Assembly: GCF_904846235.1 (NCBI RefSeq)
Contig: NZ_CAJGZN010000008.1
Span: 62,001-126,000 of the forward strand
Direction of reading: 5' to 3'
Origin: Psychrobacter immobilis
GTDB lineage: Bacteria > Pseudomonadota > Gammaproteobacteria > Pseudomonadales > Moraxellaceae
DNA length: 64,000 bases
The notes beneath the pieces were generated by a model. It saw only the letters and a program-made list of their open reading frames with translations, did no database searches and was not told where the DNA came from. The position numbers and the translations under genes are program-made. Positions 8,141 to 18,338 of the stretch are shown one piece after another; the stretch's first letter is position 1, and each line of letters starts with the position of its first letter.

Positions 8141-10798
8141 TTAGACGATATCAAGCGTACCTTCGATAAACTCTTTAGCAAAGCGTTGTAGCATACCGCC
8201 AGCATTGTACATTTTCACTTCATCAGCCGTATCTAAGCGGCAGATAATAGGCGTCTCAGTAATACTACCATCGGCACGATGAATTACTAAGGTCATCAAT
8301 CCGCCGGCCGAGACTTCACCTGTGACATCAAAGGTTTCCGTGCCATCGATATTTAGCGTGTGGCGAGTCACGCCTTCCTCGAACTGTAGCGGCAGCGCGC
8401 CCATGCCCACTAAGTTTTGACGATGGATACGCTCAAAATCTTCAGCGACAACGGCTTCCACACCAGCGAGACGGACGCCTTTGGCCGCCCAGTCACGGCT
8501 TGAGCCTTGACCATAGCCATCACCTGCGATGATGATCAGCGGCTGCTCACGGTTCATGTAGGTTTCAATCGCTTCCCACATGCGCATGACTTGACCTTCT
8601 GGCTCAACACGCGCCAGTGAGCCTTGGATAACTTCACCATCTTCATCGCGTACCATCTCGTTCAATAGTTTAGGGTTGGCAAAGGTGGCACGTTGCGCGG
8701 TTAAATGGTCGCCGCGATGGGTCGCGTATGAGTTGTAGTCCTCAGCAGGCAAGCCCATAGTGTCCAAATACTCGCCAGCTGCGGACGTACCAAGAATAGC
8801 ATTTGATGGCGACATATGATCGGTTGTGATGTTATCACCTAATACGGCAAGCGGACGCATACCTTTTAGTTTGTTCATCGCTGCCATTTGACCTTCCCAA
8901 TACGGCGGACGGCGAATATATGTGGTCATTTCACGCCAGTCATACAATGGGCTTAACGCTTTGCCCGTATCTTTTTTGGCCTCATCAAACATTGGGATAT
9001 ATACGGCATTAAACTGCTCAGGCTTAACAGCAGAAGCAACAATGGCATCCACTTCTTCATCATCAAACCAGATGTCTTTTAGATACACATCATTGCCGTC
9101 TTGGTCTTTGCCCAATGAGTCTTTTTCGATATCAAAACGAATGTTACCAGCGATGGCATAAGCGATAACCAGTGGCGGCGATGCCAAAAATGCTTGCTTG
9201 GCGTATGGGTGAATACGACCGTCGAAGTTACGGTTACCAGATAGCACTGCCGTGGTGAACAAATCATTGTCGATGATTTCTTTTTCGATGTCAGGATCAA
9301 GTGCACCGCTCATGCCGTTACACGTCGTACAGGCAAAGCCAACCACGTCAAAGCCAATCTCTTGCAACTCTGGCATCAGGCCTGCTTCTTCTAAGTACAT
9401 CTTGACCGTTTTTGATCCGGGTGCGAGTGACGATTTTACCCAAGGCTTGCGTAATAGTCCCTTGGCATTGGCGTTACGAGCGACAAGACCTGCGGCCACC
9501 ATGTTGCGAGGGTTTGATGTATTGGTACAGCTGGTAATAGCAGCGATAATAACCGCGCCATCCGGCATCAGACCGTCTTTTGGTTCAGGTAGCTTTTGAT
9601 CAGGCGCGTGGGCGATGCCTTTGGCTACCAAATCCGTAGTTGATACACGGGCATGTGGACGCGACGGACCTGCCATATTACGACCAACTGATGACAAATC
9701 AAACTCAAGGACGCGTGCGTATTCGGCTTTTTCCATACCGTCAGCCCACAGGCCCGTTTGTTTGGCATACTGCTCAACCAGTTTAATCTGTTCCTCAGAG
9801 CGACCCGTCAGACGCAGATAGTCAATGGTTTGCTCATCGATATAGAACATCGCAGCAGTTGCGCCATATTCAGGCGTCATGTTTGAGATAGAGGCGCGGT
9901 CACCGACACTTAGCTGGCGTGCACCGTCACCGAAGAATTCGATATAAGTAGAGACCACGCCTGCATCACGTAAAAATTCCGTCATCGCCAGTACGAGATC
10001 CGTACCAGTAATGCCTTTTTGCAGTTTGCCTGTTAATTTGACCCCAACGTAATCAGGTAGGCGCATATAAGAGGGGTTACCTAGCATGACGCTTTCGGCT
10101 TCTAGACCGCCCACACCGATTGAGATCACACCTAGGGCATCGACCATCGGCGTGTGACTATCCGTACCGACCAACGTATCGGCAAACGCGACTTCTTCAC
10201 CCGCTTTATTGTGTACGACTTGTACAACAGGTGACATTTTCTCTAGGTTAATCTGATGCATGATGCCGTTACCAGGCGGTACGACGTTGACATTGTCAAA
10301 GGCATACTGGCACCAGTTGATAAAGTGAAAACGGTCATCGTTGCGGCGCTCTTCAATCGCACGGTTCTTCTCAAAGGCGTCGTCTTCGAAGCCTGCGTGC
10401 TCAACGGCCAATGAATGGTCAACAATAAGCTGAGTGGGCACGATAGGGTTTACCTTGGACGGATCACCGCCTTGCTCAGCGATAGCATCACGCAAACCTG
10501 CCAAATCAACAAAGGCCGTCTGACCCAATATATCATGACAAACGACGCGGGCAGGGTACCACGGAAAATCAAGATCTTGCTTGCCTTCGATATGCTGCTT
10601 TAGTGCTGCCGTTAAATCCTCAGGTGGGCAACGGCGCACAAGGTTTTCGCACAATACTTTTGAGCAGAATGGTAGCTTGTCATAAGCACCCGCTTCGATA
10701 CTCTCGACAGCTTCGCGGGTGTCGAAGTAGTAAAGGTCAGTATCAGGAAGTGGTTTTTTGAATTTGTCATTCATGGGTTGTACTAGGGCGTTGTCCAT
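8141..10798 (-). CDS. acnD: AcnD, Fe/S-dependent 2-methylcitrate dehydratase
   Basis: An 885-residue aconitase-superfamily enzyme. The 4Fe-4S ligands are visible as SCTNTSNP (~residue 423) and ACTTCNG (~490); the swivel domain carries GDNITTDHMSPS and the GQGSSRDWAAKG phosphate/substrate loop. It dehydrates 2-methylcitrate to 2-methylaconitate, working with PrpF. Position between prpC and (further on) prpF, and the length near the ~860-870 expected of AcnD, favour AcnD over housekeeping AcnA. The start is supported by AAAGGTGA. A hydrophilic N-terminus and the terminator after the gene fit a normal cytoplasmic enzyme. Confidence 0.93.
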   Translation of the reverse strand: MDNALVQPMNDKFKKPLPDTDLYYFDTREAVESIEAGAYDKLPFCSKVLCENLVRRCPPEDLTAALKQHIEGKQDLDFPWYPARVVCHDILGQTAFVDLAGLRDAIAEQGGDPSKVNPIVPTQLIVDHSLAVEHAGFEDDAFEKNRAIEERRNDDRFHFINWCQYAFDNVNVVPPGNGIMHQINLEKMSPVVQVVHNKAGEEVAFADTLVGTDSHTPMVDALGVISIGVGGLEAESVMLGNPSYMRLPDYVGVKLTGKLQKGITGTDLVLAMTEFLRDAGVVSTYIEFFGDGARQLSVGDRASISNMTPEYGATAAMFYIDEQTIDYLRLTGRSEEQIKLVEQYAKQTGLWADGMEKAEYARVLEFDLSSVGRNMAGPSRPHARVSTTDLVAKGIAHAPDQKLPEPKDGLMPDGAVIIAAITSCTNTSNPRNMVAAGLVARNANAKGLLRKPWVKSSLAPGSKTVKMYLEEAGLMPELQEIGFDVVGFACTTCNGMSGALDPDIEKEIIDNDLFTTAVLSGNRNFDGRIHPYAKQAFLASPPLVIAYAIAGNIRFDIEKDSLGKDQDGNDVYLKDIWFDDEEVDAIVASAVKPEQFNAVYIPMFDEAKKDTGKALSPLYDWREMTTYIRRPPYWEGQMAAMNKLKGMRPLAVLGDNITTDHMSPSNAILGTSAAGEYLDTMGLPAEDYNSYATHRGDHLTAQRATFANPKLLNEMVRDEDGEVIQGSLARVEPEGQVMRMWEAIETYMNREQPLIIIAGDGYGQGSSRDWAAKGVRLAGVEAVVAEDFERIHRQNLVGMGALPLQFEEGVTRHTLNIDGTETFDVTGEVSAGGLMTLVIHRADGSITETPIICRLDTADEVKMYNAGGMLQRFAKEFIEGTLDIV

Positions 10799-11003
10799 AA
10801 GTCACCTTTGGCGGTTGGCTAATTATAATAAGTAGTTAAGCGTTGATACTGGGTAAAAATTCATTCCTTTAGCAAAATCATCGTTTGCTTTTGTAGGCTT
10901 TGCTAAAGAAGCGATATTGAAAAGGTATGGTTTATATAAAGGGTAATAAGCGTATGACGATTAAACCTAAAAAACTCATAGCAAGGCTCAATCATCATAC
11001 CTG

Positions 11004-11031
11004 TATCAGCTAGCACTGCCGCTAGCTGATA
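11004..11031. repeat. Perfect stem-loop between acnD and prpC
   Basis: TATCAGCTAGC and GCTAGCTGATA form an 11-base perfect stem with a 6-base loop, about 50 bases downstream of prpC on the minus strand. No U-tract follows, so it may be an RNA-processing or partial attenuation site rather than a full terminator. The 280-base gap also has room for an acnD promoter. Confidence 0.5.
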
Positions 11032-11078
11032 AGATTACTTAGCAAAAATCATCTTAATAATTGCTAAATAACAGCCGT

Positions 11079-12206
11079 TTAACGCGCACTCATCTCTGGT
11101 ACTGGGCGTAAGTCTTCACCGGTATATTCCGCACTTGGGCGAATGATACGGTTGTTAGCACGTTGCTCAAACACGTGAGCTGCCCAACCAGTCAGACGTG
11201 AACAGACAAAGATAGGGGTGAATAGCTTGGTTGGAATACCCATGAAATGATAGGCAGAAGCATGGAAAAAGTCAGCATTACAGAATAGCTTCTTCTCACG
11301 CCACATCACTTCTTCACAGCGTACCGATACTGGATATAGCACTTCATCACCAACGTCCGCAGCTAGCTTCTCAGCCCAGCCTTTAATCACCACGTTACGT
11401 GGATCTGACTCGCTATAGATCGCATGACCAAAGCCCATGATTTTGTCTTTACGAGCCAGCATACCCATCATCTCTTCTTCAGCTTCATCAGGTGAGTTAA
11501 AGCCTTCAATCATATCCATCGCCGCTTCATTCGCTCCACCATGCAATGGACCGCGTAGTGAACCGATGGCACCAGTAATACAAGAATGAATGTCAGATAA
11601 GGTAGATGCACACACACGAGCGGTAAAAGTCGAAGCGTTAAACTCATGCTCTGCATAAAGGATAAGCGAAACGTTCATTACTTTTTCGTGCAGCTCGTTT
11701 GGTTTTTCGCCTTTGAGCAAATGCAAGAAATGACCGCCAATAGTGGCATCATCTGTATCGGTCTCGATACGTACATTGTCATGGGTAAAGCGATACCAAT
11801 AGTTGATAATCGACGGGAAGGCAGCCAGCATACGGTCAGTTTGATCGTTTTGCTGAGCAAAATCCGTTTCGGTCTCAAGGTTGCCAAGCATAGAGCAGCC
11901 AGTACGTAGCACGTCCATTGGATGCGCATCAGCTGGGATACGTTCAAGCACATCTTTTAACGCTTGTGGTAGGCCGCGCAGGCTTTTGAGTTTGGCTTGA
12001 TAGGCGTCAAGCTCGCTTTGAGTAGGCAAGTTGCCGTATAACAGCAAATACGCCACTTCTTCAAAAATACATTTATCTGCCAGCTCTGATACATCATAAC
12101 CGCGATAGGTCAGACCAGAGCCTGATTTGCCAACGGTAGATAGAGAGGTTTTACCAGCGACTTGTCCACGTAGACCTGCGCCTGAAAGTTCTTTCTGTGC
12201 TGCCAT
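11079..12206 (-). CDS. prpC: 2-methylcitrate synthase PrpC
   Basis: A 375-residue citrate-synthase-family enzyme joining propionyl-CoA and oxaloacetate to 2-methylcitrate. Catalytic blocks are present: GSLRGPLHGGANEAA (first catalytic His), MGFGHAIYSESDPR (second His) and the late Asp region with FCNADFF. The short length and gene context point to the methylcitrate enzyme rather than the ~430-residue type II citrate synthase. AAGGAATG precedes the ATG. It lies downstream of prpB with a small lipoprotein gene in between, and upstream of acnD. Confidence 0.95.
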   Translation of the reverse strand: MAAQKELSGAGLRGQVAGKTSLSTVGKSGSGLTYRGYDVSELADKCIFEEVAYLLLYGNLPTQSELDAYQAKLKSLRGLPQALKDVLERIPADAHPMDVLRTGCSMLGNLETETDFAQQNDQTDRMLAAFPSIINYWYRFTHDNVRIETDTDDATIGGHFLHLLKGEKPNELHEKVMNVSLILYAEHEFNASTFTARVCASTLSDIHSCITGAIGSLRGPLHGGANEAAMDMIEGFNSPDEAEEEMMGMLARKDKIMGFGHAIYSESDPRNVVIKGWAEKLAADVGDEVLYPVSVRCEEVMWREKKLFCNADFFHASAYHFMGIPTKLFTPIFVCSRLTGWAAHVFEQRANNRIIRPSAEYTGEDLRPVPEMSAR

Positions 12207-12302
12207 GTTTACATTCCTTTTGTTGGTAGCTTTTTTGAGTGAAAACGGTGTTTCTGATAATAAATTTATTGGTTAATGACTGACTATAGCGCCAGTTTAG
12301 CG

Positions 12303-12959
12303 TTATGCAGGCTGTTCAGGTTGTGGACCGTCTAAATCGACGTTACAACGCTCAAATTCAGCTTCAATTGGGCCATTTAAGACTTCCATTGCGCTGCCTT
12401 CGCCTTCTGCATTATTGATTTTCATATACTTGGCACCCAGTGGTGACTCCATAAATGTCTGAATCTCAGTCATTTCTTCTGGGGTAGGGTCAGCCATTGG
12501 CGTTGTCACTTCTTCGCCATTCATGACGCGTAGTTGCTCATTGCCAAAAGCAAGCAGTTTTTTCCCTACATCCGACGTATAAAAATCATCTAGCTCTTTT
12601 AACTCTGCATCGGTAAACTGACTCTTATAAAAACGATCGACCTCGGCTTTACCCAAATCTTTGTCGCGTGATTCAAGGCAGCTGACTTGCTCTTCACTGA
12701 GCGCGCCACTATTGATGATTGGTGCAAACAATAGGCTGTTGACGGTATCTAACGTAATCGTCGTCATGATCAAGTCGTTTTGAGCATCAGTCTCTGATGG
12801 TGAAGCCTCGCTTTCACTAACAACAGTTTCGCTCGTATCACTGGCAGTATCGTCGACGGTTTCTGGTGTTTTATCACAGCCCGTCATGAATAACAGCGCC
12901 GCAAGCGTGCTACTAAGTAGTGAGGATTTGACAACCGTATGAGCAGTAAAAAATGGCAT
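12303..12959 (-). CDS. Putative lipoprotein, DUF2059-like
   Basis: A 218-residue exported protein. A signal peptide ends in a lipobox (L-F-M-T-G-C, Cys ~28), followed by an Asp/Ser/Thr/Glu-rich linker and a domain with F-Y-K-S-Q-F-T-D-A-E-L-K-E-L-D-D-F-Y (~residues 110-130), which resembles DUF2059 proteins; the resemblance is by eye. It should be anchored in the envelope facing the periplasm. It lies between prpB and prpC in the same direction, a position with no known partner in the methylcitrate cycle. Function unknown. Confidence 0.75.
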   Translation of the reverse strand: MPFFTAHTVVKSSLLSSTLAALLFMTGCDKTPETVDDTASDTSETVVSESEASPSETDAQNDLIMTTITLDTVNSLLFAPIINSGALSEEQVSCLESRDKDLGKAEVDRFYKSQFTDAELKELDDFYTSDVGKKLLAFGNEQLRVMNGEEVTTPMADPTPEEMTEIQTFMESPLGAKYMKINNAEGEGSAMEVLNGPIEAEFERCNVDLDGPQPEQPA

Positions 12960-13059
12960 AAATAACCTAAAAGTAGATAAAGACGGATTTTGAAACGATA
13001 AAGTCCACAGAGGTGGTTTACCGTTTCGGCGTTGCTAATTGCCAGTTATTAGTTGTTAA

Positions 13060-13953
13060 CTACTTATTATCAGCAAATAGCTTGTCTAGTGTCTGCTCAA
13101 ACTCATGATAGTTCAAGAAATCATAGAGCTCCATACGAGTCTGCATGGTATCGACGACTTTGTCTTGCGTGCCATCGTCTAACAAATGCTGATATACATT
13201 CAATGCCGCTTTATTCATAGCGCGGAAAGCAGATAGTGGATATAGCACCATCTCGACACCCACACTATACAACTGGTCAGTGGTATATAGATCTGTCTGA
13301 CCAAACTCTGTCATGTTTGCTAGTACCGGAATATCCAACACATCAGTGAACTTACGATACATCTCGATATCGGTCAGCGCTTCTGCAAAGATCATATCTG
13401 CGCCCGCTTCTTGGAAGGCAACGGCACGTTCAACAGCAGCGTCCAAACCTTCTACTGATAGGGCATCTGTACGAGCCATCACTACAAAGTCAGGGTCAGT
13501 TTTTGCGTCCAACGCCGCTTTTAGACGATCAACCATCTCTGAGATACTAACGATTTCTTTGTTGGGGCGATGACCACAACGTTTCTGCGCCACTTGGTCT
13601 TCGATATGTACTGCCGCGACGCCTGCTTTTTCCATTTTTCTGATGGTTTGAGCGATGTTAAATGCGCCACCAAAGCCCGTATCGATATCGACAAGCAGTG
13701 GGGTATCGACTGCATCAGTGATACGGCGAGCATCTTCTAGTACGTTATCAAGGCTGGTCATACCAAGATCAGGCAAGCCAAATGACGCATTGGCCACGCC
13801 AGCACCAGAGAGATACAACGCTTGATGACCAACTTGGGTCGCCATCATCGCTGTATAGGCATTGATAGCGCCTGCAATCTGTAATGGCTGGTTGTTATCA
13901 TTTTTTTGAGTGAGAGCACTGCGAAAGCGCGCGCCTGCTGAAGATGAAGTCAT
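13060..13953 (-). CDS. prpB: 2-methylisocitrate lyase PrpB
   Basis: A 297-residue member of the isocitrate lyase/PEP mutase superfamily that splits 2-methylisocitrate into pyruvate and succinate. The metal-binding DIDTGFG and the catalytic loop K-R-C-G-H (~residues 123-127, K-K-C-G-H in many homologues) are present, and the length matches PrpB (E. coli 296). AAGGA lies before the ATG. It is the first gene of the prp locus on the minus strand, so the main promoter is expected in 13954-14240. No PrpR or GntR regulator adjoins it. Confidence 0.95.
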   Translation of the reverse strand: MTSSSAGARFRSALTQKNDNNQPLQIAGAINAYTAMMATQVGHQALYLSGAGVANASFGLPDLGMTSLDNVLEDARRITDAVDTPLLVDIDTGFGGAFNIAQTIRKMEKAGVAAVHIEDQVAQKRCGHRPNKEIVSISEMVDRLKAALDAKTDPDFVVMARTDALSVEGLDAAVERAVAFQEAGADMIFAEALTDIEMYRKFTDVLDIPVLANMTEFGQTDLYTTDQLYSVGVEMVLYPLSAFRAMNKAALNVYQHLLDDGTQDKVVDTMQTRMELYDFLNYHEFEQTLDKLFADNK

Positions 13954-14242
13954 ATGATTGTCCTTACATGGAGGGAAAATATTCTAATTGTTGTAGCTGA
14001 TTATACTCAATTATTCGTGCCTGAAAAGTTTGAGTTCTCAATTAATATTTAATTTAAATAATAATTGTATGTAGTATTTTTAATAGTATTCATAATTCAA
14101 ATAGCATTATGCATTTATTGGTAATTTCTTATGATAAGTATTCATATTGCTTAAAATCACAGCTTTTAGAACCTTCTATTTTTTTACATTTAGTTACAAT
14201 TACTAAAGCTACCTTGCCTTATTGATATAATTACACTCATTA
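13954..14242 (-). promoter_or_regulatory. AT-rich upstream region of prpB
   Basis: About 290 bases of very AT-rich sequence without any coding frame separate prpB from the preceding terminator. As the only substantial gap ahead of the first prp gene it is the likely site of the prp promoter. No operator is clear enough to name. Confidence 0.4.
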
Positions 14243-14243
14243 A

Positions 14244-14274
14244 AAAGCCCCAATATCTAGGCTATTAGGGCTTT
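14244..14274 (-). terminator. Terminator after the Nramp-like gene
   Basis: AAAGCCC and GGGCTTT pair around an inner AATA/TATT stem, giving a hairpin flanked by A and T runs. It lies 52 bases downstream of the transporter stop and isolates it from prpB. Confidence 0.7.
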
Positions 14275-14325
14275 ATTCTATTCGAATAGAATGATTAAGC
14301 GATGAGTCTTATATTAATCAAAAGG

Positions 14326-15612
14326 TTAAGCAAATAAACCTGCCATATTGGCCAAGAACAATAACGCGAAGCCTGCCAAGAATATTAGACCCGCGATAGA
14401 CAGAGCATTCATACCTGCTGACAGTTTCTTATGCTTTTTAACCAATGAGTAGTTTAACCAACCAAAAATAGGCGCAGAGACGAACGCCGATATCATGGCA
14501 AACTTAAGCATAGCGCCTAGTTGTCCTGTGAAGAAAGTGATAATTACTAGACCACCACCGATGGCATAGGTCGTCCAAAAAGCGATTTGCTTTTTATTGA
14601 TCTCGCTTTCACCTTTTAGCAGGCGCCAGCATTCAGCATTAGCGCGTCCATAGCCATCAGCACAGGTAATGGTCGTGCCGAACATACACATAAAGGCGAC
14701 GAAAGCGACCAGCAATCTCGACCATTCACCAATGGTTGCGGTATACATATTGATCAACTGGTTGATATAAGCACCGCCGACCAACTCAATCTCTTGTCCT
14801 GATCCGTACTGGACAAACACGCCTAACGATAAGAAGAACAAGGCCAATATCGCTGAGACTGCATAGCCAACATTAAAATCTAACAAGCCTTGGCTATGCG
14901 TGGTGTGATCCGCTTTGACTTTGGCAGAGGTCCACATAGAGGTAATTGCAGCAAACTCAAGCGGTGCTGGCATCCAGCCCATGAGTGCTACGATGAATCC
15001 CAACGTGGCTAAATTCCAAGGAGAAGCCGCCACAAAATCTACTGCCATAACGGTTGGCTTGCCAGCTGCAATGATAACTGCAGCAACGGTAGCCGTGGTA
15101 AGCGCAATCATAATCCACTTAGTCACGCCATCGAGCAACTTATAATGCCCTGCAATCAAAAAGAACCAAGAGACCGCGACGATAATGAGAGATAACGCCA
15201 TTGTCGACAGACCAAGTGAGGCTGGCAACATAAAGCCCAAAATTACGGCCGCAATAAGTGAAACCGCACCCGTACTAATAACCGCTGACAAGATAGAAAG
15301 AATAAAATATACCCAAAGATATACCTTTGAGCGTTTGGCATAGCCTGCAATCAAACTCTCGCCAGTATCGTAGACGTAGTCAGTTGCAAAGCGAAAAAAC
15401 GGGTACTTAAACACGTTGGCCAATACAATCATAATAGCCAATTGCCAGCCATAGATAGCACCCGCCTGTGTTGATGAAATCAAATGCGAACCACCAATGG
15501 CAGCAGTCGCCATCAAAATACCTGGGCCAAAGATGCGCCAGCTAAAGCCCTCTTGTTGCGAGGCAACGCTATCGTCAGGGGCGCTTGGGTTATTGAGTTG
15601 TTGTGTGGACAT
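14326..15612 (-). CDS. Nramp-family-like membrane transporter, non-canonical TM1
   Basis: A 428-residue inner-membrane protein with about 11 hydrophobic helices and the Nramp beginning R-I-F-G-P-G-I-L. In canonical Nramp metal transporters TM1 carries D-P-G-N, but the aligned residues here read G-G-S-H (~residues 37-40), and the TM6 segment reads M-G-W-M-P-A-P. The normal Mn/Fe ligands Asp and Asn are therefore absent and the substrate is uncertain. The ATG at 15612 is preferred (GAGG six bases upstream); an upstream start would add 12 residues. A LysR gene lies upstream on the same strand, a possible regulator. The neighbouring prp locus may be coincidental. Confidence 0.8.
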   Translation of the reverse strand: MSTQQLNNPSAPDDSVASQQEGFSWRIFGPGILMATAAIGGSHLISSTQAGAIYGWQLAIMIVLANVFKYPFFRFATDYVYDTGESLIAGYAKRSKVYLWVYFILSILSAVISTGAVSLIAAVILGFMLPASLGLSTMALSLIIVAVSWFFLIAGHYKLLDGVTKWIMIALTTATVAAVIIAAGKPTVMAVDFVAASPWNLATLGFIVALMGWMPAPLEFAAITSMWTSAKVKADHTTHSQGLLDFNVGYAVSAILALFFLSLGVFVQYGSGQEIELVGGAYINQLINMYTATIGEWSRLLVAFVAFMCMFGTTITCADGYGRANAECWRLLKGESEINKKQIAFWTTYAIGGGLVIITFFTGQLGAMLKFAMISAFVSAPIFGWLNYSLVKKHKKLSAGMNALSIAGLIFLAGFALLFLANMAGLFA

Positions 15613-15896
15613 GAATACCTCGAAATGGTTAAAACAGCAAATTATCACTTACCTGTGTCAGCTTGCCAATGATCATGAAAGAACGTCCTATAAACCGTCT
15701 GAATATAAAACGATTTACATCGTATCGACTTTATCACACCAACACTGTCTAGGAGAATGATTATTCTAGTTAGTATTACTATTTGTTTGCATTGCTATTC
15801 TTGTTAGTTAGCATACTTATAAAATAATATCAATATTTAAAATGAATTATTTTTGGCGGTTCTTTATAACACAATATTCAACGGATATCTGCCCAT

Positions 15897-16922
15897 TTAG
15901 GCCTGTGAGACAAAATTTTGCTGCCGATAAGTAATGCCGCGCTGTTCGTAGACGTGATAAATGGCTGTGAGCAAGTCAGGTATTTTGGGATGTACAAAGT
16001 CTTTGAGGGTGTGTAAATAAATAGGGGAGGTGACATTTTCATGAACCAAACGTTGGTAGCTGATCTGTTCCGTACGTACGGTTTGCAAGCTGGCAGGCAC
16101 CAATGTAATGCCTTCTCCTGCCGCGACCAGTCCCAATGCGACCTGCAAATCACTGACTGTCGTGGTCATAAAAGGTGAGATGCCATACTGGGCAAAAAGA
16201 TGTAGTAAAGGCTCAGTAATAGGCTCGCTAGATGCTGCTTCATGAGTAGCAGCACGGTTGACTCTATTTGTAGATAACTTGTCGTTCGCTTGGGTCACTG
16301 CCTCTGTCGTCACCGTGGACGATACTGGCAAATGTGTTTGATGATATAAAATTAAGCGATTGTTCGCTAGGTCTATCAAGCGTTGCTTACGTACATTGGC
16401 AAGCGGGTGTGATTTTGGTAATGCCACCACGTAGCGTTCATGACGTAGCAGAATCTGCTGAATCCATGGATCTTGGTGTGCAAATCGGCCAAAACCAACA
16501 TCAATCTCACCAGACTTGAGGGCATCCATTTGTTGATATGAGCTAATGTCTTTTAAATTAACGTCGATATCAGGGCTGAACTGTTTAAGCGTGGCAATGA
16601 TTTCAGGCAACAGGCCATATAGCACTGAGGGCACAAAACCTATATTTAAAACGCTGCTGGGTGCTGATAGACGCTGAGTCATACTAGTCACCGTATCAAT
16701 CTCGGTCAGTATGGTGCTTATTTTATCGTAGAAAAAACTGCCCGCTTCAGTCAGATGTAGTGGCCTGTGGTAGCGATCAATAAGCACCACGCCCATGTCA
16801 GTCTCTAGCTGTTTTAGCAAGCGACTCAGGGTCGGCTGTGACAGTCCTGTCTTGGTGGCGGCAGCGCTAAAGCTGCACAAATCTGCAACCGCGATAAATG
16901 CATTGAGCTGTTTTAAATCCAT
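15897..16922 (-). CDS. LysR-family transcriptional regulator
   Basis: A 341-residue LysR-type regulator with an N-terminal winged helix-turn-helix (residues ~1-60: MDLKQLNAFIAV, AAATKTGLSQPTLSRLLKQLE) and a periplasmic-binding-protein-like effector domain. About 30 extra residues around 200-230 are Thr/Ser/Ala-rich. It shares its strand with the Nramp-like gene downstream (284-base gap), which is the best candidate target; regulation of the prp genes is also possible. The effector cannot be predicted. Confidence 0.9.
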   Translation of the reverse strand: MDLKQLNAFIAVADLCSFSAAATKTGLSQPTLSRLLKQLETDMGVVLIDRYHRPLHLTEAGSFFYDKISTILTEIDTVTSMTQRLSAPSSVLNIGFVPSVLYGLLPEIIATLKQFSPDIDVNLKDISSYQQMDALKSGEIDVGFGRFAHQDPWIQQILLRHERYVVALPKSHPLANVRKQRLIDLANNRLILYHQTHLPVSSTVTTEAVTQANDKLSTNRVNRAATHEAASSEPITEPLLHLFAQYGISPFMTTTVSDLQVALGLVAAGEGITLVPASLQTVRTEQISYQRLVHENVTSPIYLHTLKDFVHPKIPDLLTAIYHVYEQRGITYRQQNFVSQA

Positions 16923-17156
16923 ACTATTGAGCCTGTCATAGTCTATGCTATCTCTACATAGAACAGTTCTTAAGATTGGTTTATCATATTATTTAGAATA
17001 GTTCTTATCAATATTAGCGCTATCCCATAAATTGTGCTTGAAGATAATAGGTCGAGCAACTATATTGTTGGCTAATAACACTGTTACACTATAGTAAGAA
17101 AATTCATTCTAGCAATCATTTAACACCAGTAGAGAAAACTGGTTTGGTATTATTCT

Positions 17157-18176
17157 ATGAGCGACGAAAAAGAAGACGCTGGCACCGATTTTGAAGGAAA
17201 ATTGGATAGAATTATTGACCAAAAGTCGCGTAAGCGTAATAACAATGATATCTATGAACGCTTTATTAATCGAGTTCATGGTTCTGAAGAGAACGATCAG
17301 GCTGCGTTTGAAACACTAGAAAGTGCAAAGAACCTTGCCGCTTTCGAACCCTTGAGCACAGAAGAGTTGCAGCTGTTTGAAGATCAAAGCAGTGAACAAG
17401 AATTATTACTAGAAACAGAAGATGCTACAGCAGAAAACACCACCTCTAAAGCCTCAAATACAAGTACATTATTTGAAAATGTATCTGAAAATCATGTGCT
17501 GAATATCGCTAATGATAGCGACAGTATTAGTATTGATGTCAATGATGTCAGTTCAGATACAGAGGCCCCAGAATATATAGATCGCAACAATATAGATAGT
17601 AGTAATCAAACAGAGTCACCCTCTACGATTGACCATAGTGAATCTGTCATAACTGAGATATCAGATGATGATTCTTTAAACATCCCTTTAAAAATTGAGG
17701 ATGTGTCTGAATCAGCTATCGAAGAGCCAGTCATAGACAATAAAGTGATCAAAAGCAAGAAATCTCTCATGATGGCTATGGCAATTGGTTTAATCGTATT
17801 GGTTGCTATTGCATTAATGCTTGTATTTTCAGGAGTCTTATCTACTTCTGCGGTTGATAGTATAGACAACAGCACTGATGGTAATGTAGAGATAGACAGT
17901 ACACCAGCTGTTAGTGCTGATCCAGTACTGTCTACTGACAGTCAAACAACTACGGATGGCGTTGACCCTGTAAGTACGCAACCAGCCACTACTCAGCAAG
18001 ATACTTTGGGCAACAATAGACAGGACCTGCCAGCTGTTAGTGAATCAGTGTCAACTTCTGAAGCTCCTACATCAGAGAATGATGCCGCAGTTATAGCTAC
18101 TGAAGAAGCTGCCATAACTTATGAAGATTTTAGACAAGAGTCGCAGACTACCTTGTACCGCGAAACCAATGATTAA
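17157..18176 (+). CDS. Acidic single-pass membrane protein with C-terminal DF-LYRE motif
   Basis: I do not recognise this 339-residue protein. It has a long acidic N-terminal region (~1-200, rich in Glu, Asp, Ser, Asn), one transmembrane helix (~202-225, preceded by KSKKS, so N-terminus inside), a Ser/Thr/Asp/Gln-rich low-complexity periplasmic stretch (~230-315), and a final motif D-F-R-Q-E-S-x3-L-Y-R-E at residues 324-336 that ends three residues before the stop. The next gene carries two copies of this motif. No clear ribosome-binding site precedes the ATG. The design suggests a tether between cytoplasm and envelope; the function is unknown. Confidence 0.75.
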   Translation: MSDEKEDAGTDFEGKLDRIIDQKSRKRNNNDIYERFINRVHGSEENDQAAFETLESAKNLAAFEPLSTEELQLFEDQSSEQELLLETEDATAENTTSKASNTSTLFENVSENHVLNIANDSDSISIDVNDVSSDTEAPEYIDRNNIDSSNQTESPSTIDHSESVITEISDDDSLNIPLKIEDVSESAIEEPVIDNKVIKSKKSLMMAMAIGLIVLVAIALMLVFSGVLSTSAVDSIDNSTDGNVEIDSTPAVSADPVLSTDSQTTTDGVDPVSTQPATTQQDTLGNNRQDLPAVSESVSTSEAPTSENDAAVIATEEAAITYEDFRQESQTTLYRETND

Positions 18177-18338
18177 ATGGTTTACGTTTTATACCATTTC
18201 AGACAGTTAGATAACCGTCTATCAATTTATTCGAGGCGTTCGTACTAGAAATTGTTGCAACACAATATCAAATTCGTATCATTATGTAAAAGGCATGGTT
18301 CTGTGCCATTGATGATATGAATTATATGGTACGTAACT

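Noticed and set aside
12303..12959. Methylcitrate-cycle enzyme between prpB and prpC
   Set aside because: Signal peptide and lipobox show an exported lipoprotein, not an enzyme of the pathway.
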